A model generated the notes under the pieces. That model was not told the DNA's origin and searched no databases. It worked only from the letters and a program-made list of their open reading frames with translations. Positions 16,372-24,965 of a DNA stretch of 53,329 nucleotides are shown piece after piece. Within the stretch, counting starts at the first letter, position 1. The number at the start of each line of letters is the position of its first letter. Source of the stretch: Streptomyces griseorubiginosus (lineage in GTDB: Bacteria; Actinomycetota; Actinomycetes; Streptomycetales; Streptomycetaceae); the NCBI RefSeq assembly GCF_017614965.1, contig NZ_WVUG01000021.1, positions 1 to 53,329 on the forward strand, written 5' to 3'. Both the position numbers and the translations under genes were made by a program.

Positions 16372-17942
16372 CGTCCCGCGCCGAGCGTGTCGCCGCCCGG
16401 GTAACCGCCGCCGCCGAAGCGCTCGTCGAGCGCCTCGTAGTCCTTCGCGAAGTCCTTCGTGCGGGGCAGCGCGTCGACGAACTCCACCGTCTTGGGCTTC
16501 TTGTACGAGGCGATCCGCGCCCGGCAGTGCTCGACCAGGTCCTCGGCGGTGACCGGTCCGGCGTCGGCGTGCAGCACCACGACGGCCTTGACGTCCTGCG
16601 CCCAGCGCTCGTTGGGCACGCCGATCACGGCGGCCTCCTTCACCGCCGGATGGGACTCGATGCAGTTCTCCACCTCGGCGGGGAAGATGTTCTCGGCGGC
16701 CGACTTGAGCATGCGGGTGGTCGTGCCGAGGAAGCTGATCGTGCCGTCGGCCTCGCGGCGGCCGAGGTCGGTGGTGTGCCACCAGCCGAAGCGGAATCGC
16801 TCCTCGTTGATCTCGGGCCGGTTCCAGTAGCCGAGGTGCACGAGGTCCCCGCGGACGCAGATCTCACCGGCCACCCCGGTCGCACACTCAGCGCCGGTGC
16901 TGTCGAGGATCCGTACGGCGGTGCCGGGGCCGGGGCGTCCCGCGTTGCCGGTGCCCGTGCCGCCGTAGGCGCCCGTCACGGCGAAGCCGGTCACCTCGGT
17001 CTGTCCGTAACCGCGGCCCTCGCCGCCGCCGTTGCGGGTGAAGCGGCTGGTGTCGGTGGGCACGGTGTCCTGCCACAGCGGTGCGGCGACGCTCGCCCGC
17101 AGATGCGAGAGGTCGTGCCCGGCCTCACGGTTCAGCGCGACGAGCTGCGCGATGGTCGGCGGCATCAGATAGGCGTGGGTGCACTTCTCTGCCGCGAGCA
17201 GCGGCAGCAGCTCCTCGGCGACGACCCGGCGCACGATGACGTTCTTGCCGCCGTGCACGAAGGCCGGGACGCCCCAGAACTGGTAGTTGCCGATGTGGAA
17301 CATGGGCCCGGCGCCGAGGAAGGCGGTCTCCGTGCCGATGTCCCCCATCCAGGCGGCGCCCGCGCCCATGGCGAGGAGGTTGCGGTGCGAGAGCATCGAG
17401 CCGGACTGGCGTCCGGAGATCGCCGCGGTGTAGATCACGAGCAGCGCCGTGTCGGGGTCGACGTCGACTTCCGGGTCGTCGGGCGAACCGGCGGCCAGGA
17501 AGGACTCGTAGGAGTCGGGGCCATCGGTGTCGTGCCGCAGCCACAGCGCCCGGTGGTCGCTGCCGAGTTCGGCCCGCGCCTTGCCGACGGTGTCGCCGAT
17601 CTCCTCGTCCTGCCAGACGATGACCCGGGGGTCGAAGTCCTCGACGGCGAAGGCCATTTCGGGGGCGGCCCAGCGCCAGTAGCCGGGGCAGACCATGGCA
17701 CCGGTCTTCGCGGCGGCACCGAGCAGCTCCCAGATGCGGAAGGAGTTCTGGCCCAGCCACAGGATGCGGTCGCCGGGGCCGACGCCCGCCTCGGTGAGGG
17801 CGTTGGCGAGGCGGTTGGTGCGCTCGTCGAGCTGCGGCCAGGTCAGCCGGATGTCGCCGTCGACGAGGGCGACGCCGTCGGGGTAGGACCTGCGGTGCTC
17901 GCGGATGAGGTCGCCGAACGTCAGGCGGCGGGCGGGATTCAC
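16368..17942 (-). CDS. FadD-like acyl-CoA synthetase (AMP-binding), atypical motifs
   Basis: A 524-residue ANL-superfamily acid:CoA ligase. Seen: N-terminal domain LTWPQLDERTNRLANAL, GPMFHIGNYQFWG, GYGQTEVTG, and GWWHTTDLGRREADGTISFLG with the hinge region, then a C-terminal domain with ERWAQDVKAVVVL and ASYKKPKTVEFVDALPRT. The phosphate-binding loop is YTAAISGRQSGSMLSH, so the usual PKG lysine is Ser, and the terminal catalytic LPRTxxGK region reads LPRTKDFAKD. Some actinobacterial FadD subgroups show similar changes. The acid it activates is unknown. GTG start with AGGAG upstream; the 3' end overlaps the thiolase start. Confidence 0.9.
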   Translation of the reverse strand: MNPARRLTFGDLIREHRRSYPDGVALVDGDIRLTWPQLDERTNRLANALTEAGVGPGDRILWLGQNSFRIWELLGAAAKTGAMVCPGYWRWAAPEMAFAVEDFDPRVIVWQDEEIGDTVGKARAELGSDHRALWLRHDTDGPDSYESFLAAGSPDDPEVDVDPDTALLVIYTAAISGRQSGSMLSHRNLLAMGAGAAWMGDIGTETAFLGAGPMFHIGNYQFWGVPAFVHGGKNVIVRRVVAEELLPLLAAEKCTHAYLMPPTIAQLVALNREAGHDLSHLRASVAAPLWQDTVPTDTSRFTRNGGGEGRGYGQTEVTGFAVTGAYGGTGTGNAGRPGPGTAVRILDSTGAECATGVAGEICVRGDLVHLGYWNRPEINEERFRFGWWHTTDLGRREADGTISFLGTTTRMLKSAAENIFPAEVENCIESHPAVKEAAVIGVPNERWAQDVKAVVVLHADAGPVTAEDLVEHCRARIASYKKPKTVEFVDALPRTKDFAKDYEALDERFGGGGYPGGDTLGAGR

Positions 17943-17967
17943 GGTGGTTCGCTCCTGTGGGATCTCG

Positions 17968-19458
17968 TCAGACGCGGCCGACGCCGACGCCCTTGACGTG
18001 GATGAACTCCTCCAGTCCGGCCCTGCCGCCCTCCCGTCCGAACCCGCTGAGGCCGACGCCCCCGAAGGGCGTGGCCGGCGAGGTGATCGGGTTCGGGCCG
18101 GGGTTGACGTACACCGTGCCGGCCTTCAGGCGCGGCACCAGGCGGTTCACGCGGGCGATGTCGCGGGACTGGACGTAGGCGGACAGGCCGTACTCGGTGT
18201 CGTTGGCGAGGGCGACCGCCTCGTCCTCGGTGTCGAACGGGGTGAGGGCGAGGACCGGGCCGAAGATCTCCCGCTGGGCGAGGTCGCTGTTGTTGTCGAC
18301 GTCGGCGAAGACCGTCGGGGAGACGAACCAGCCGTCGGCGTCGACGCGTTCACCGCCGTACACCAGCCGTCCCGCACCGTCCTCCATCGCCTTGTCGATC
18401 ACGCCCTGGACGCGGTCGCGGGCGGCCTTGTTGATCAGGGGCCCGATGTAGGTCGTCGGGTCGAGCGGGTCGCCCACGGGGAGGTGGGCGACGACCCCGG
18501 TGACCCGGGCGACCACCTCGTCGTAGATCGGCCGCTCGACCAGGAGGCGGGTGGGCAGTGCGCAGCCCTGGCCGGTGTTGCTCATGGCGAAGGCCGCGCA
18601 GTACGGCACGACGGTGTCGAGGTCGGTGTCGGCGAAGAGCAGGTTGGCGGACTTGCCGCCGAGTTCGAACAGGACGGGCTTGAGGCTGAGCGCGGCGTCG
18701 GCCATGATGCGGCGCGCGGTGGCGGGACCGCCGGTGAAGGAGATCTTGTCCACGCCGGGGTGCGTGACCAGGGCCGATCCGGCGTCGCCGAGGCCGGTGA
18801 CGACGTTGATCACGCCGTCGGGGATGCCGGCCTCGCGGGCCAGGTCGGCGAAGAGCAGCGCGGAGAACGGGGTGGACTCGGCCGGTTTGATCACCACGGT
18901 GTTGCCGGCGGCGAGCGAGGGCGGGATCTTCATCGCCAGGGACAGCGCGGGGGAGTTCCAGGTGATGATGTGGCCGATCACGCCGTACGGCTCGGCCAGG
19001 GTGTACTCGACGTTCTCGTGGGGGCTGTAGGCCGCGCCGACCATGCCCTCGATCTTGTCGGCCCAGCCCGCGTAGTACTCGGTCCACTCGGCGATGTGCG
19101 TTCCGACGTTCTCGGCCCAGCCGCCGACGCAGACGCCGTTCTCCAGCGGGCAGATCGCCGCGAAGTCGGGAATGTGGTCGCGGATCAGCTGGGCGAAGCG
19201 GGTGAGCAGACGGCGCCGGTCGGCCGGCCGCATGCCGCCCCAGACCTCGAACGCGGTCCGGGCCGCGGCGACGGCCTGGTCCACCTCGCCGGGGCCCGCG
19301 AGCGGGATCTCGGCCTGGACGAGACCGGTCGCCGGGTTGACGTGCTCGAAGAGCCCGCCGCTGGTGTCGGACAGCTCCTTGCCGCCGATGACGAGGCGTG
19401 GGCGCGGCAGAACCTGCTCGGCCCGCTGTCGGTGCAGTGCTACGTCGACGGTGAACAC
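17968..19458 (-). CDS. Aldehyde dehydrogenase (NAD(P)+)
   Basis: A 496-residue aldehyde dehydrogenase of normal length. Catalytic Glu265 lies in FELGGKSAN, catalytic Cys299 in NTGQGC, and the oxyanion Asn168 in ITWNSP; the cofactor-binding FTGGPATAR loop is at about 241-249. It would oxidise an aldehyde to the acid that the adjacent ligase converts to a CoA thioester, a logical first step for the operon. GTG at 19458 is chosen because AGGAGG lies 5 bp upstream; the open frame extends 7 codons further. First gene of its operon, behind an island operator. Confidence 0.94.
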   Translation of the reverse strand: MFTVDVALHRQRAEQVLPRPRLVIGGKELSDTSGGLFEHVNPATGLVQAEIPLAGPGEVDQAVAAARTAFEVWGGMRPADRRRLLTRFAQLIRDHIPDFAAICPLENGVCVGGWAENVGTHIAEWTEYYAGWADKIEGMVGAAYSPHENVEYTLAEPYGVIGHIITWNSPALSLAMKIPPSLAAGNTVVIKPAESTPFSALLFADLAREAGIPDGVINVVTGLGDAGSALVTHPGVDKISFTGGPATARRIMADAALSLKPVLFELGGKSANLLFADTDLDTVVPYCAAFAMSNTGQGCALPTRLLVERPIYDEVVARVTGVVAHLPVGDPLDPTTYIGPLINKAARDRVQGVIDKAMEDGAGRLVYGGERVDADGWFVSPTVFADVDNNSDLAQREIFGPVLALTPFDTEDEAVALANDTEYGLSAYVQSRDIARVNRLVPRLKAGTVYVNPGPNPITSPATPFGGVGLSGFGREGGRAGLEEFIHVKGVGVGRV

Positions 19459-19482
19459 AGTTGCCTCCTGTCCGTACACTTC

Positions 19483-19504
19483 GCTTAAATAGCTAACCTA
19501 TTTA
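19483..19504. promoter_or_regulatory. Island operator with inverted-repeat structure
   Basis: GCTTAAATAGCTA (19483-19495) is a full match to the island motif. It is also half of a perfect inverted repeat: TAAATAG (19486-19492), 5-bp spacer, CTATTTA (19498-19504). It lies 25-46 bp upstream of the aldehyde dehydrogenase start. This is the clearest palindromic copy and suggests a dimeric regulator reading TAAATAG half-sites. Confidence 0.6.
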
Positions 19505-19532
19505 TCGGTGTCAGTCAATGACAGTGCCGGTG

Positions 19533-20675
19533 TCACAGACCCAGCGAGCGGCCGACGATCTCCTGCATGATCTCCGAGGTGCCGCCGAACACCCGCTGCA
19601 CCCGGCTGTCGCGCCAGATGCGGGCGATCTCGTACTCGTTGACGTAGCCGTAGCCGCCGAAGAGCTGCATGCAGCGGTCGATGACCGCCCAGCCGGTCTC
19701 CGTGGTCCAGTACTTGGCCGCGGCGGCCTCTTCGGCCGTCAACTCGCCCTGGACCAGGGCCATGATGCAGCCGTCCACATAGACCCGGGCGGCGGCGAGC
19801 TTCGCCTTGATGTCCGCGAGGGCGAACCGGTTGGCCTGGAACTCGCCGATCGGCCGGCCGAAGGCGGTGCGGGTCCTGGCGTACTCCAGGGTCACGTCGA
19901 AGGCCCGCTGCGCGGAGGCGAGCGCGGCGACGGCGATGGCGAGCCGCTCGGTGGGGAGGTTGCCCATCATGTGGTAGAAACCGCGCCCCTCCTCACCGAT
20001 CAGGTTCTCGGCGGGGACACGCACCTCGTGGAAGAAGAGTTCGGCGGTGTCCTGGGCCTTCATCCCGACCTTGTCGAGCTTGCGGCCGCGCTCGAAGCCC
20101 TCGGCGCCGCGCTCGACGACGATCAGGCTGATGCCCTTGTGCCCGGCCGCCGGGTCGGTCTTGCATGCGACGATGACGAGGTCGGCGAGGATGCCGTTGG
20201 TGATGAAGGTCTTGGAGCCGTCGATCACCCACGCGTCGCCGTCCCGGCGGGCGGTGGTGCGGATGCCCTTGAGGTCGGATCCGGCGGCGGGCTCGGACAG
20301 GGCGAGCGCGCAGATGGTCTCGCCGGCGATCACTCCGGGCAGCCAGCGGGCCTTCTGCTCCGGGGTGGTGAGGTTCATGAGGTAGGGCGGTACGACGTCG
20401 TTCTGCAGGCCGAGCCCGATGCCGACGGCGCCGGTGGCGGCCATCTCCTCCGCCATGATGGCGTTGTAGCGGAAGTCGCGGACGCCCTGCCCGCCGTACT
20501 CCTCCGGGAACTCCCAGCCGATCAGTCCGGCCTTGCCCGCCGCCTCCCACGCGGCCCGGCTCACCTGCCCCTCACGCTCCCACTCCGCGCTGTACGGGAC
20601 GCATTCCCGCAGGTAGTAGGAGCGGGCGGTCTCACGGAACAGGTCGTGCTCCTCGGCGAAGATCGTACGGCGCAT
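19533..20675 (-). CDS. Acyl-CoA dehydrogenase (LCAD/IVD-like base position)
   Basis: A 380-residue acyl-CoA dehydrogenase with PEEYGG (57-62), LALSEPAAGSDLKG (124-137), WVIDGSKTFITNG (149-161), and FGGTSEIMQEIVG at the end. The catalytic base is probably Glu243 in LPTERLAIA, the position used by long-chain and isovaleryl-CoA dehydrogenases; the YEGT-type glutamate is Gly. It appears homomeric, with no partner gene. ATG at 20675 is favoured by GGAG 5 bp upstream over the longer in-frame start at 20699. It is monocistronic and divergent from the SDR operon at 20776. Confidence 0.93.
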   Translation of the reverse strand: MRRTIFAEEHDLFRETARSYYLRECVPYSAEWEREGQVSRAAWEAAGKAGLIGWEFPEEYGGQGVRDFRYNAIMAEEMAATGAVGIGLGLQNDVVPPYLMNLTTPEQKARWLPGVIAGETICALALSEPAAGSDLKGIRTTARRDGDAWVIDGSKTFITNGILADLVIVACKTDPAAGHKGISLIVVERGAEGFERGRKLDKVGMKAQDTAELFFHEVRVPAENLIGEEGRGFYHMMGNLPTERLAIAVAALASAQRAFDVTLEYARTRTAFGRPIGEFQANRFALADIKAKLAAARVYVDGCIMALVQGELTAEEAAAAKYWTTETGWAVIDRCMQLFGGYGYVNEYEIARIWRDSRVQRVFGGTSEIMQEIVGRSLGL

Positions 20676-20713
20676 CTCGACTCCACTCCTGCGTCCCACA
20701 TACTCTGCATCTC

Positions 20714-20726
20714 GCTTATTTAGCTG
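20714..20726. promoter_or_regulatory. Island operator between divergent dehydrogenase and SDR operons
   Basis: GCTTATTTAGCTG matches GCTTAWWTAGYTA at 12 of 13 positions. TAGTTATAC, resembling the second half of the motif, follows at 20730-20738. The region is shared by the genes at 20675 (-) and 20776 (+). Confidence 0.55.
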
Positions 20727-20775
20727 AAGTAGTTATACGATAGCGCTGTTTTCGGAGCCGGGACAGGGAGGGCGC

Positions 20776-21531
20776 GTGAGCGTACGGGACAAGGTGGCGC
20801 TCGTCACCGGAGCGGGGCGCGGTATCGGCGAGGCGATCGCCGACCGGCTCGCCGACCGGGGAGCCGCGGTCGCCGTCTGCGACCTGGACCCCGAGGCCGC
20901 GGGCAAGGTGGCGGCGCGGCTCGCGGAGCGGTACGGGGTGCGCGCGGCCGGAGTCGGCGCGGACATCTCCGACCGCTCGGCCGTGCACGCGGCCGTGGAG
21001 CGGGTGGCGGCCGAACTCGGCCCGGTGGACGTGCTGGTGAACAACGCGGCCGTGGACGTCATCGGGCGGTTCGTGGACAGCGACGAGGAGACCTGGGACC
21101 GGATCATCGCGGTCAACCTGCGCGGGACGATCACCATGACCCGGGCGGTGCTCGATTCGATGATCGAGCGCGGCGGCGGCCGGATCGTCCACATCGCCTC
21201 GGACGCCGGCCGGGTCGGTTCCTCCGGGGAGGTCGTGTACTCCGCGACCAAGGGCGGTGTCATCGCCTTCGGCAAGGCCCTGGCCCGCGAGGTCGCCCGG
21301 CACGGCATCACCGTCAACAGCGTCTGCCCCGGGCCGACCGACACCGCGCTGCTCGGGCAGGTCGCCGAGTACAGCCGGAAGATGTACGACGCGACCGTGC
21401 GGGCCATCCCGCTGCGCCGCGTCGCCCAGCCCGCCGAGATCGCCGGCGTGGTGGCCTTCCTCGCGTCCGACGACGCCGCCTACATGACCGGGCAGACGCT
21501 CTCGGTCAGCGGCGGCCTGACGATGGTCTGA
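20776..21531 (+). CDS. SDR-family hydroxyacyl-CoA dehydrogenase, BadH-like
   Basis: A 251-residue classical SDR: TGAGRGIG cofactor loop (11-18), NNAA (near 91), catalytic Ser in HIASDAGRVGSSGE and the YSATK active site (about 155-159), then VCPGPTDTALL. The segment around the active site strongly recalls BadH, the 2-hydroxycyclohexanecarboxyl-CoA dehydrogenase of Rhodopseudomonas; this is recollection of the family pattern, not an alignment. The gene heads a six-gene operon (SDR, crotonase, CoA-transferase, SDR, DoxX, dehydrogenase) with a ring- or chain-oxidation logic: hydroxyacyl-CoA to ketoacyl-CoA. Confidence 0.92.
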   Translation: MSVRDKVALVTGAGRGIGEAIADRLADRGAAVAVCDLDPEAAGKVAARLAERYGVRAAGVGADISDRSAVHAAVERVAAELGPVDVLVNNAAVDVIGRFVDSDEETWDRIIAVNLRGTITMTRAVLDSMIERGGGRIVHIASDAGRVGSSGEVVYSATKGGVIAFGKALAREVARHGITVNSVCPGPTDTALLGQVAEYSRKMYDATVRAIPLRRVAQPAEIAGVVAFLASDDAAYMTGQTLSVSGGLTMV

Positions 21532-21541
21532 GGTGAGCGCC

Positions 21542-22312
21542 GTGCTGCGTGTCGAACTACGGGACCGCATCGCCGTGTTGACGCTGGACCGGCCGGAACG
21601 GCTCAACGCCGTCGGCTCCGAGACGGTGGACCGGCTCACCCGCGCACTCGAGGGGATACGCCACAACGACGACGTACGCGCCCTCGTCGTGACCGGAGCG
21701 GGCCGCGCCTTCTCGGCCGGTGCCGACCTCGGCGAGATCGAGTCCTTCACCTCCCCCGGGCAGTTCCGGGCCTTCGTGGGGCGGTTGACGGAGGCGTTCG
21801 CGCTGCTGGAGGACTTCCCCAAGCCGTCGGTGGCGGCCGTCCACGGGTTCGCCTTCGGCGGCGGTCTTGAGCTGGCGCTCGCCTGTGACCTGCGGGTGGC
21901 CGAGCGCGGGACGCGTCTGGGGCTGCCCGAGATGAAGCTGGGCGTGCTGCCGGGCGCGGGCGGCACGCAGCGGCTCCCGCGGCTGCTGCCGACGGCGGTC
22001 GCCAAGCAGATGATCCTCACCGGGGAACCGATCGACGCGGAGCGCGCCTGGCAGCTGGGCCTGGTCAACGAGCTGGCCGAACCCGGCGGAGCGCTCGCCA
22101 CCGCCGAGAAGCTGGCCGGCGGTCTGACGGCCGGGGCACCGCTCGCGCTCGCCGCGGGCAAGCGGCTGATCGACCAGGGGCTCGCCATGAGCCTCGAGAC
22201 GGCGATCGCCTACGAGCGGGAGACCGTCTCGGTGCTGTTCTGCACCGAGGACCGCATCGAGGGACTCAAGGCCTTCCGCGAGCGCCGGCCCGGCGCGTTC
22301 CGCGGCGTGTGA
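21542..22312 (+). CDS. Enoyl-CoA hydratase (complete catalytic pair)
   Basis: A 256-residue crotonase with both hydratase glutamates: Glu110 in FGGGLELALACD and Glu130 in GLPEMKLGVLPGAGG, plus the oxyanion loop [14 protein letters not shown] (53-66). It should hydrate a trans-2-enoyl-CoA, and is the only crotonase in this window with the full canonical set. Placed next to the BadH-like SDR, it could be a BadK-like cyclohexene-carboxyl-CoA hydratase; this is inference. GTG at 21542 is chosen because GAGG lies 8 bp upstream; an in-frame GTG at 21533 has no ribosome site. Confidence 0.93.
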   Translation: MLRVELRDRIAVLTLDRPERLNAVGSETVDRLTRALEGIRHNDDVRALVVTGAGRAFSAGADLGEIESFTSPGQFRAFVGRLTEAFALLEDFPKPSVAAVHGFAFGGGLELALACDLRVAERGTRLGLPEMKLGVLPGAGGTQRLPRLLPTAVAKQMILTGEPIDAERAWQLGLVNELAEPGGALATAEKLAGGLTAGAPLALAAGKRLIDQGLAMSLETAIAYERETVSVLFCTEDRIEGLKAFRERRPGAFRGV

Positions 22313-22340
22313 GGCCTACCGACACACCTGGAGGTGGGCC

Positions 22341-23495
22341 GTGCGGCCACTGGAAGGCATTTCCGTCGTCGAACTCGGCATGTGGGTGGCCGCACCGGCC
22401 GCCGCAACCATGCTGGCCGACTGGGGCGCCGACGTGATCAAGGTGGAGGCCCCCACCGGCGACCCCAACCGCTACACGCTGAGGCACGTCGGCCAGGACA
22501 TCGACAGCGCGCCCCCGTTCGAGACCGACAACCGCGGCAAGCGCGGCATCGTCCTCGACCTGCGCTCCGAGGACGGCAGGCAGGTCCTGGAGCGGCTGCT
22601 GGACCGCGCCGACGTCTTCGTCACCAACCTCCGGCCCGGCGCCCTGGAGCGGCTGGGGCTGGACCCGGAGGAGTTGCGGGAGCGCCATCCGCGACTGGTC
22701 GTCGGCACGCTGACGGGCTACGGCTGGGCGGGCGCCGAGCGCGACCGGGCCGGTTACGACGTCTCCGCCTTCTGGGCCCGGCCGGGCATCGCCGCCATGC
22801 TCAACCCGGCCGGCGAGCCGCCGCCCGGCATCCGCCCCGGACTCGGCGACCGTACGGCCGCCGCCAACCTGGTCGCCGGTGTACTGGCCGCGCTGCTGCG
22901 CCGCGAACGCACCGGCGAGGGCGGCGTGGTGGACGTGTCGCTGCTGCGGTCCGGGACGTACGCGAACGGCAACGACCTCGCCCTGCAGAACTTCTTCGGC
23001 AAGCGCGGACGCACCCGCCCCCGCACCGAGCACGAGTCGCCGCTCTACAACTGCTACCGGGCCGCCGACGACCGCTGGTTCTGGCTGGTCGGTCTGGAGG
23101 GCGGCCGGCACTGGCCCGGCGTGGTCAAGGCGCTCGGCCGCGAGGACCTGTCGGAGGACGAACGGTTCGCCACCGGAAAGGCCCGGCGGGGCCACGTACG
23201 GGAGCTGATCGCCGTGTTCGACGCGGAGTTCGCCAAGCGGCCGCTGGCGGAGTGGGCGGCCCGGTTCGACGCCGAGGGCGTGTGGTGGGCGCCCGTGCAG
23301 ACCCTCGCCGAGGTGTCCGCCGACCCGCAGGCGGAGGCGGTGGGGGCGTTCGTCGAGCAGCCCGGCATGGGCGACGCGCCGCCCCTGCGCACGGTGGCGA
23401 GCCCGGTGCGCTTCTGGGGCGTGGACGAGAAGCCGCGCACCGGCGCGCCGACGCTCGGCGAGCACACCGACGACGTACTGCGCGAACTCGACTGA
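22341..23495 (+). CDS. Class III CoA-transferase (CaiB/BaiF family)
   Basis: A 384-residue CaiB/BaiF-type protein: LEGISVVELGMWVAAPAA at the N-terminus, LADWGADVIKVEAP (25-38), NRGKRGIVLDL and FVTNLRPGALERLG. These enzymes transfer CoA between acids through an aspartyl-CoA intermediate or act as racemases. The segment that normally carries the nucleophilic Asp (VDVSxxD) reads VDVSLLRSG at 197-205, with Arg203 at that place, as in some actinobacterial subgroups, so the catalytic acid cannot be placed with certainty. It is third in the operon, with a GGAGG site before the GTG. Confidence 0.9.
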   Translation: MRPLEGISVVELGMWVAAPAAATMLADWGADVIKVEAPTGDPNRYTLRHVGQDIDSAPPFETDNRGKRGIVLDLRSEDGRQVLERLLDRADVFVTNLRPGALERLGLDPEELRERHPRLVVGTLTGYGWAGAERDRAGYDVSAFWARPGIAAMLNPAGEPPPGIRPGLGDRTAAANLVAGVLAALLRRERTGEGGVVDVSLLRSGTYANGNDLALQNFFGKRGRTRPRTEHESPLYNCYRAADDRWFWLVGLEGGRHWPGVVKALGREDLSEDERFATGKARRGHVRELIAVFDAEFAKRPLAEWAARFDAEGVWWAPVQTLAEVSADPQAEAVGAFVEQPGMGDAPPLRTVASPVRFWGVDEKPRTGAPTLGEHTDDVLRELD

Positions 23496-23524
23496 CACAT
23501 CAGCTCTTCTTCTGGAGGTACGGC

Positions 23525-24436
23525 GTGGGCATCCTCGACGACAAGGTCGCCATCGTGACCGGCGGTGGCCGGGGGCTGGGCCGGGCGCACTGTCTGGCGC
23601 TCGCCGAGGCCGGGGCGACCGTGGTGGTCAACGACCTCGGCTCGGGCGTGCACGGCGAGCGGACCGGGGACTCCCCCGCCGACGACGTGGTCGCGGAGAT
23701 CACCAAGCTGGGCGGCCGGGCGGTGGCCAACCACGCCTCGGTCACCGACTGGGCGGCCACGGAGGCGATGGTGGCGGACACGGTCGCGGAGTTCGGCCGG
23801 CTGGACGTCGTCGTCAACAACGCGGGCATCGTGCGCGACCGGATGCTGTTCTCGATGACCGAGGCCGAGTTCGACTCGGTGATCGCGGTGCATCTCAAGG
23901 GCACCTTCGCCCTCACCCGGCACGCGTGCGCGTACTGGCGCGAGGCGTCCAAGCGGGGTGAGCGCGTCACCGGCCGGGTCATCAACACCACGTCCGGGAC
24001 GGGGCTGTTCGGCAACCAGGGGCAGTCCAACTACGGTGCCGCGAAGGCCGGGATCGCCGGGCTGACCGTCCTCACGGCCCTGGAGATGCGCAAGTACGGC
24101 GTCACCGCGAACGCCATCTCGCCCATCGCGGCCACCCGGATGACGGACGGGCTCGACGTCGGCGCGTCCCTCGCGGCCACCGACGGCTTCGACCCGCGCG
24201 ATCCCGCCAACGCCTCCGGGGTCGTGGTCTACCTCGCCTCCGACAGCGCGGCCTGGCTGACCGGCCAGGTCCTGCGCATCGAGGGCAACCGGCTGAACCG
24301 GCTGACGGGCTGGACCGTCGCCGCGGTCCACCCCAGCCGGTCGGGACAGGCCCTCACGTACGACGAACTGGTGGACGCCGTACCGCAGTTGTACGGTGTC
24401 GCACCCGCGGGCCGGGCCACCGGAGCCGGCCAGTGA
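23525..24436 (+). CDS. SDR-family 3-hydroxyacyl-CoA dehydrogenase, MFE-2 type
   Basis: A 303-residue SDR resembling the dehydrogenase domain of peroxisomal multifunctional enzyme 2: VAIVTGGGRGLGRAH (about 8-22), VVVNDLG, NNAGIVRDRML, and the catalytic block INTTSG...SNYGAAKAG with Ser, Tyr and Lys present. It should oxidise a 3-hydroxyacyl-CoA to the ketoacyl-CoA. A close paralogue is encoded at 31488-32399, so the island has two MFE-2-type dehydrogenases. GTG start with GGAGG 6 bp upstream. Its stop overlaps the DoxX start (GTGA). Confidence 0.93.
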   Translation: MGILDDKVAIVTGGGRGLGRAHCLALAEAGATVVVNDLGSGVHGERTGDSPADDVVAEITKLGGRAVANHASVTDWAATEAMVADTVAEFGRLDVVVNNAGIVRDRMLFSMTEAEFDSVIAVHLKGTFALTRHACAYWREASKRGERVTGRVINTTSGTGLFGNQGQSNYGAAKAGIAGLTVLTALEMRKYGVTANAISPIAATRMTDGLDVGASLAATDGFDPRDPANASGVVVYLASDSAAWLTGQVLRIEGNRLNRLTGWTVAAVHPSRSGQALTYDELVDAVPQLYGVAPAGRATGAGQ

Positions 24437-24951
24437 AAGGCCACGACGCCGCCGCGCTCGTCCTCCGGGCCACCCTCGGCCCCATGCTCTTCGCCCACGG
24501 CTGGAACAAGGTCGCGGGGCCGGGCGGGCTGGAGGGCACGACGGGCTGGTTCGAGGCGCTCGGCCTGCGGCCGGCCGCCGTGCACGCCCGGATGGCGGCC
24601 GGGACCGAGATGGCGGCGGGCGCGGGCATCGCCCTCGGCGCGGCGGGGCCCCTGCCCGCGGCGGCGGCCGTCGGACTGATGGCCGTGGCCGCCCGGACCG
24701 ACCACCGCGGCAAGGGCTTCTTCGTCTTCAAGGGCGGCTGGGAGTACGTCGGCGTGGTGGGCGGCGCGGCCGTCGCCCTGGCGGCACTCGGTCACGGCCG
24801 GTACTCCCTCGACGGGCTGCTGCACCGCGAACGGGCGGGCGCGGGAGGGGCGTTGCTCGCCGCCGGACTCGGCACGGCGAGCGCGGCGGCCCTGCTGGCC
24901 GCCTGCTACCGGCCGAAGCCGAAAGCGGACGAGACACAAACGGATCACTAG
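24433..24951 (+). CDS. DoxX-family membrane protein
   Basis: A 172-residue membrane protein of the DoxX type. The N-terminal helix with LVLRATLGPMLFAHGWNKV is the family hallmark (arginine and the HGxxK motif). Three further hydrophobic segments follow: AAGAGIALGAAGPLPAAAAVG, GVVGGAAVALAALG and ALLAAGLGTASAAALLAAC. DoxX proteins have been linked to redox systems at the membrane, but the function of this one is unknown. It is translationally coupled to the upstream SDR and followed 14 bp later by a dehydrogenase, so it may anchor or pass electrons for this operon (inference). Confidence 0.86.
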   Translation: MKGHDAAALVLRATLGPMLFAHGWNKVAGPGGLEGTTGWFEALGLRPAAVHARMAAGTEMAAGAGIALGAAGPLPAAAAVGLMAVAARTDHRGKGFFVFKGGWEYVGVVGGAAVALAALGHGRYSLDGLLHRERAGAGGALLAAGLGTASAAALLAACYRPKPKADETQTDH

Positions 24952-24965
24952 GTAAGGGAGTCGAC

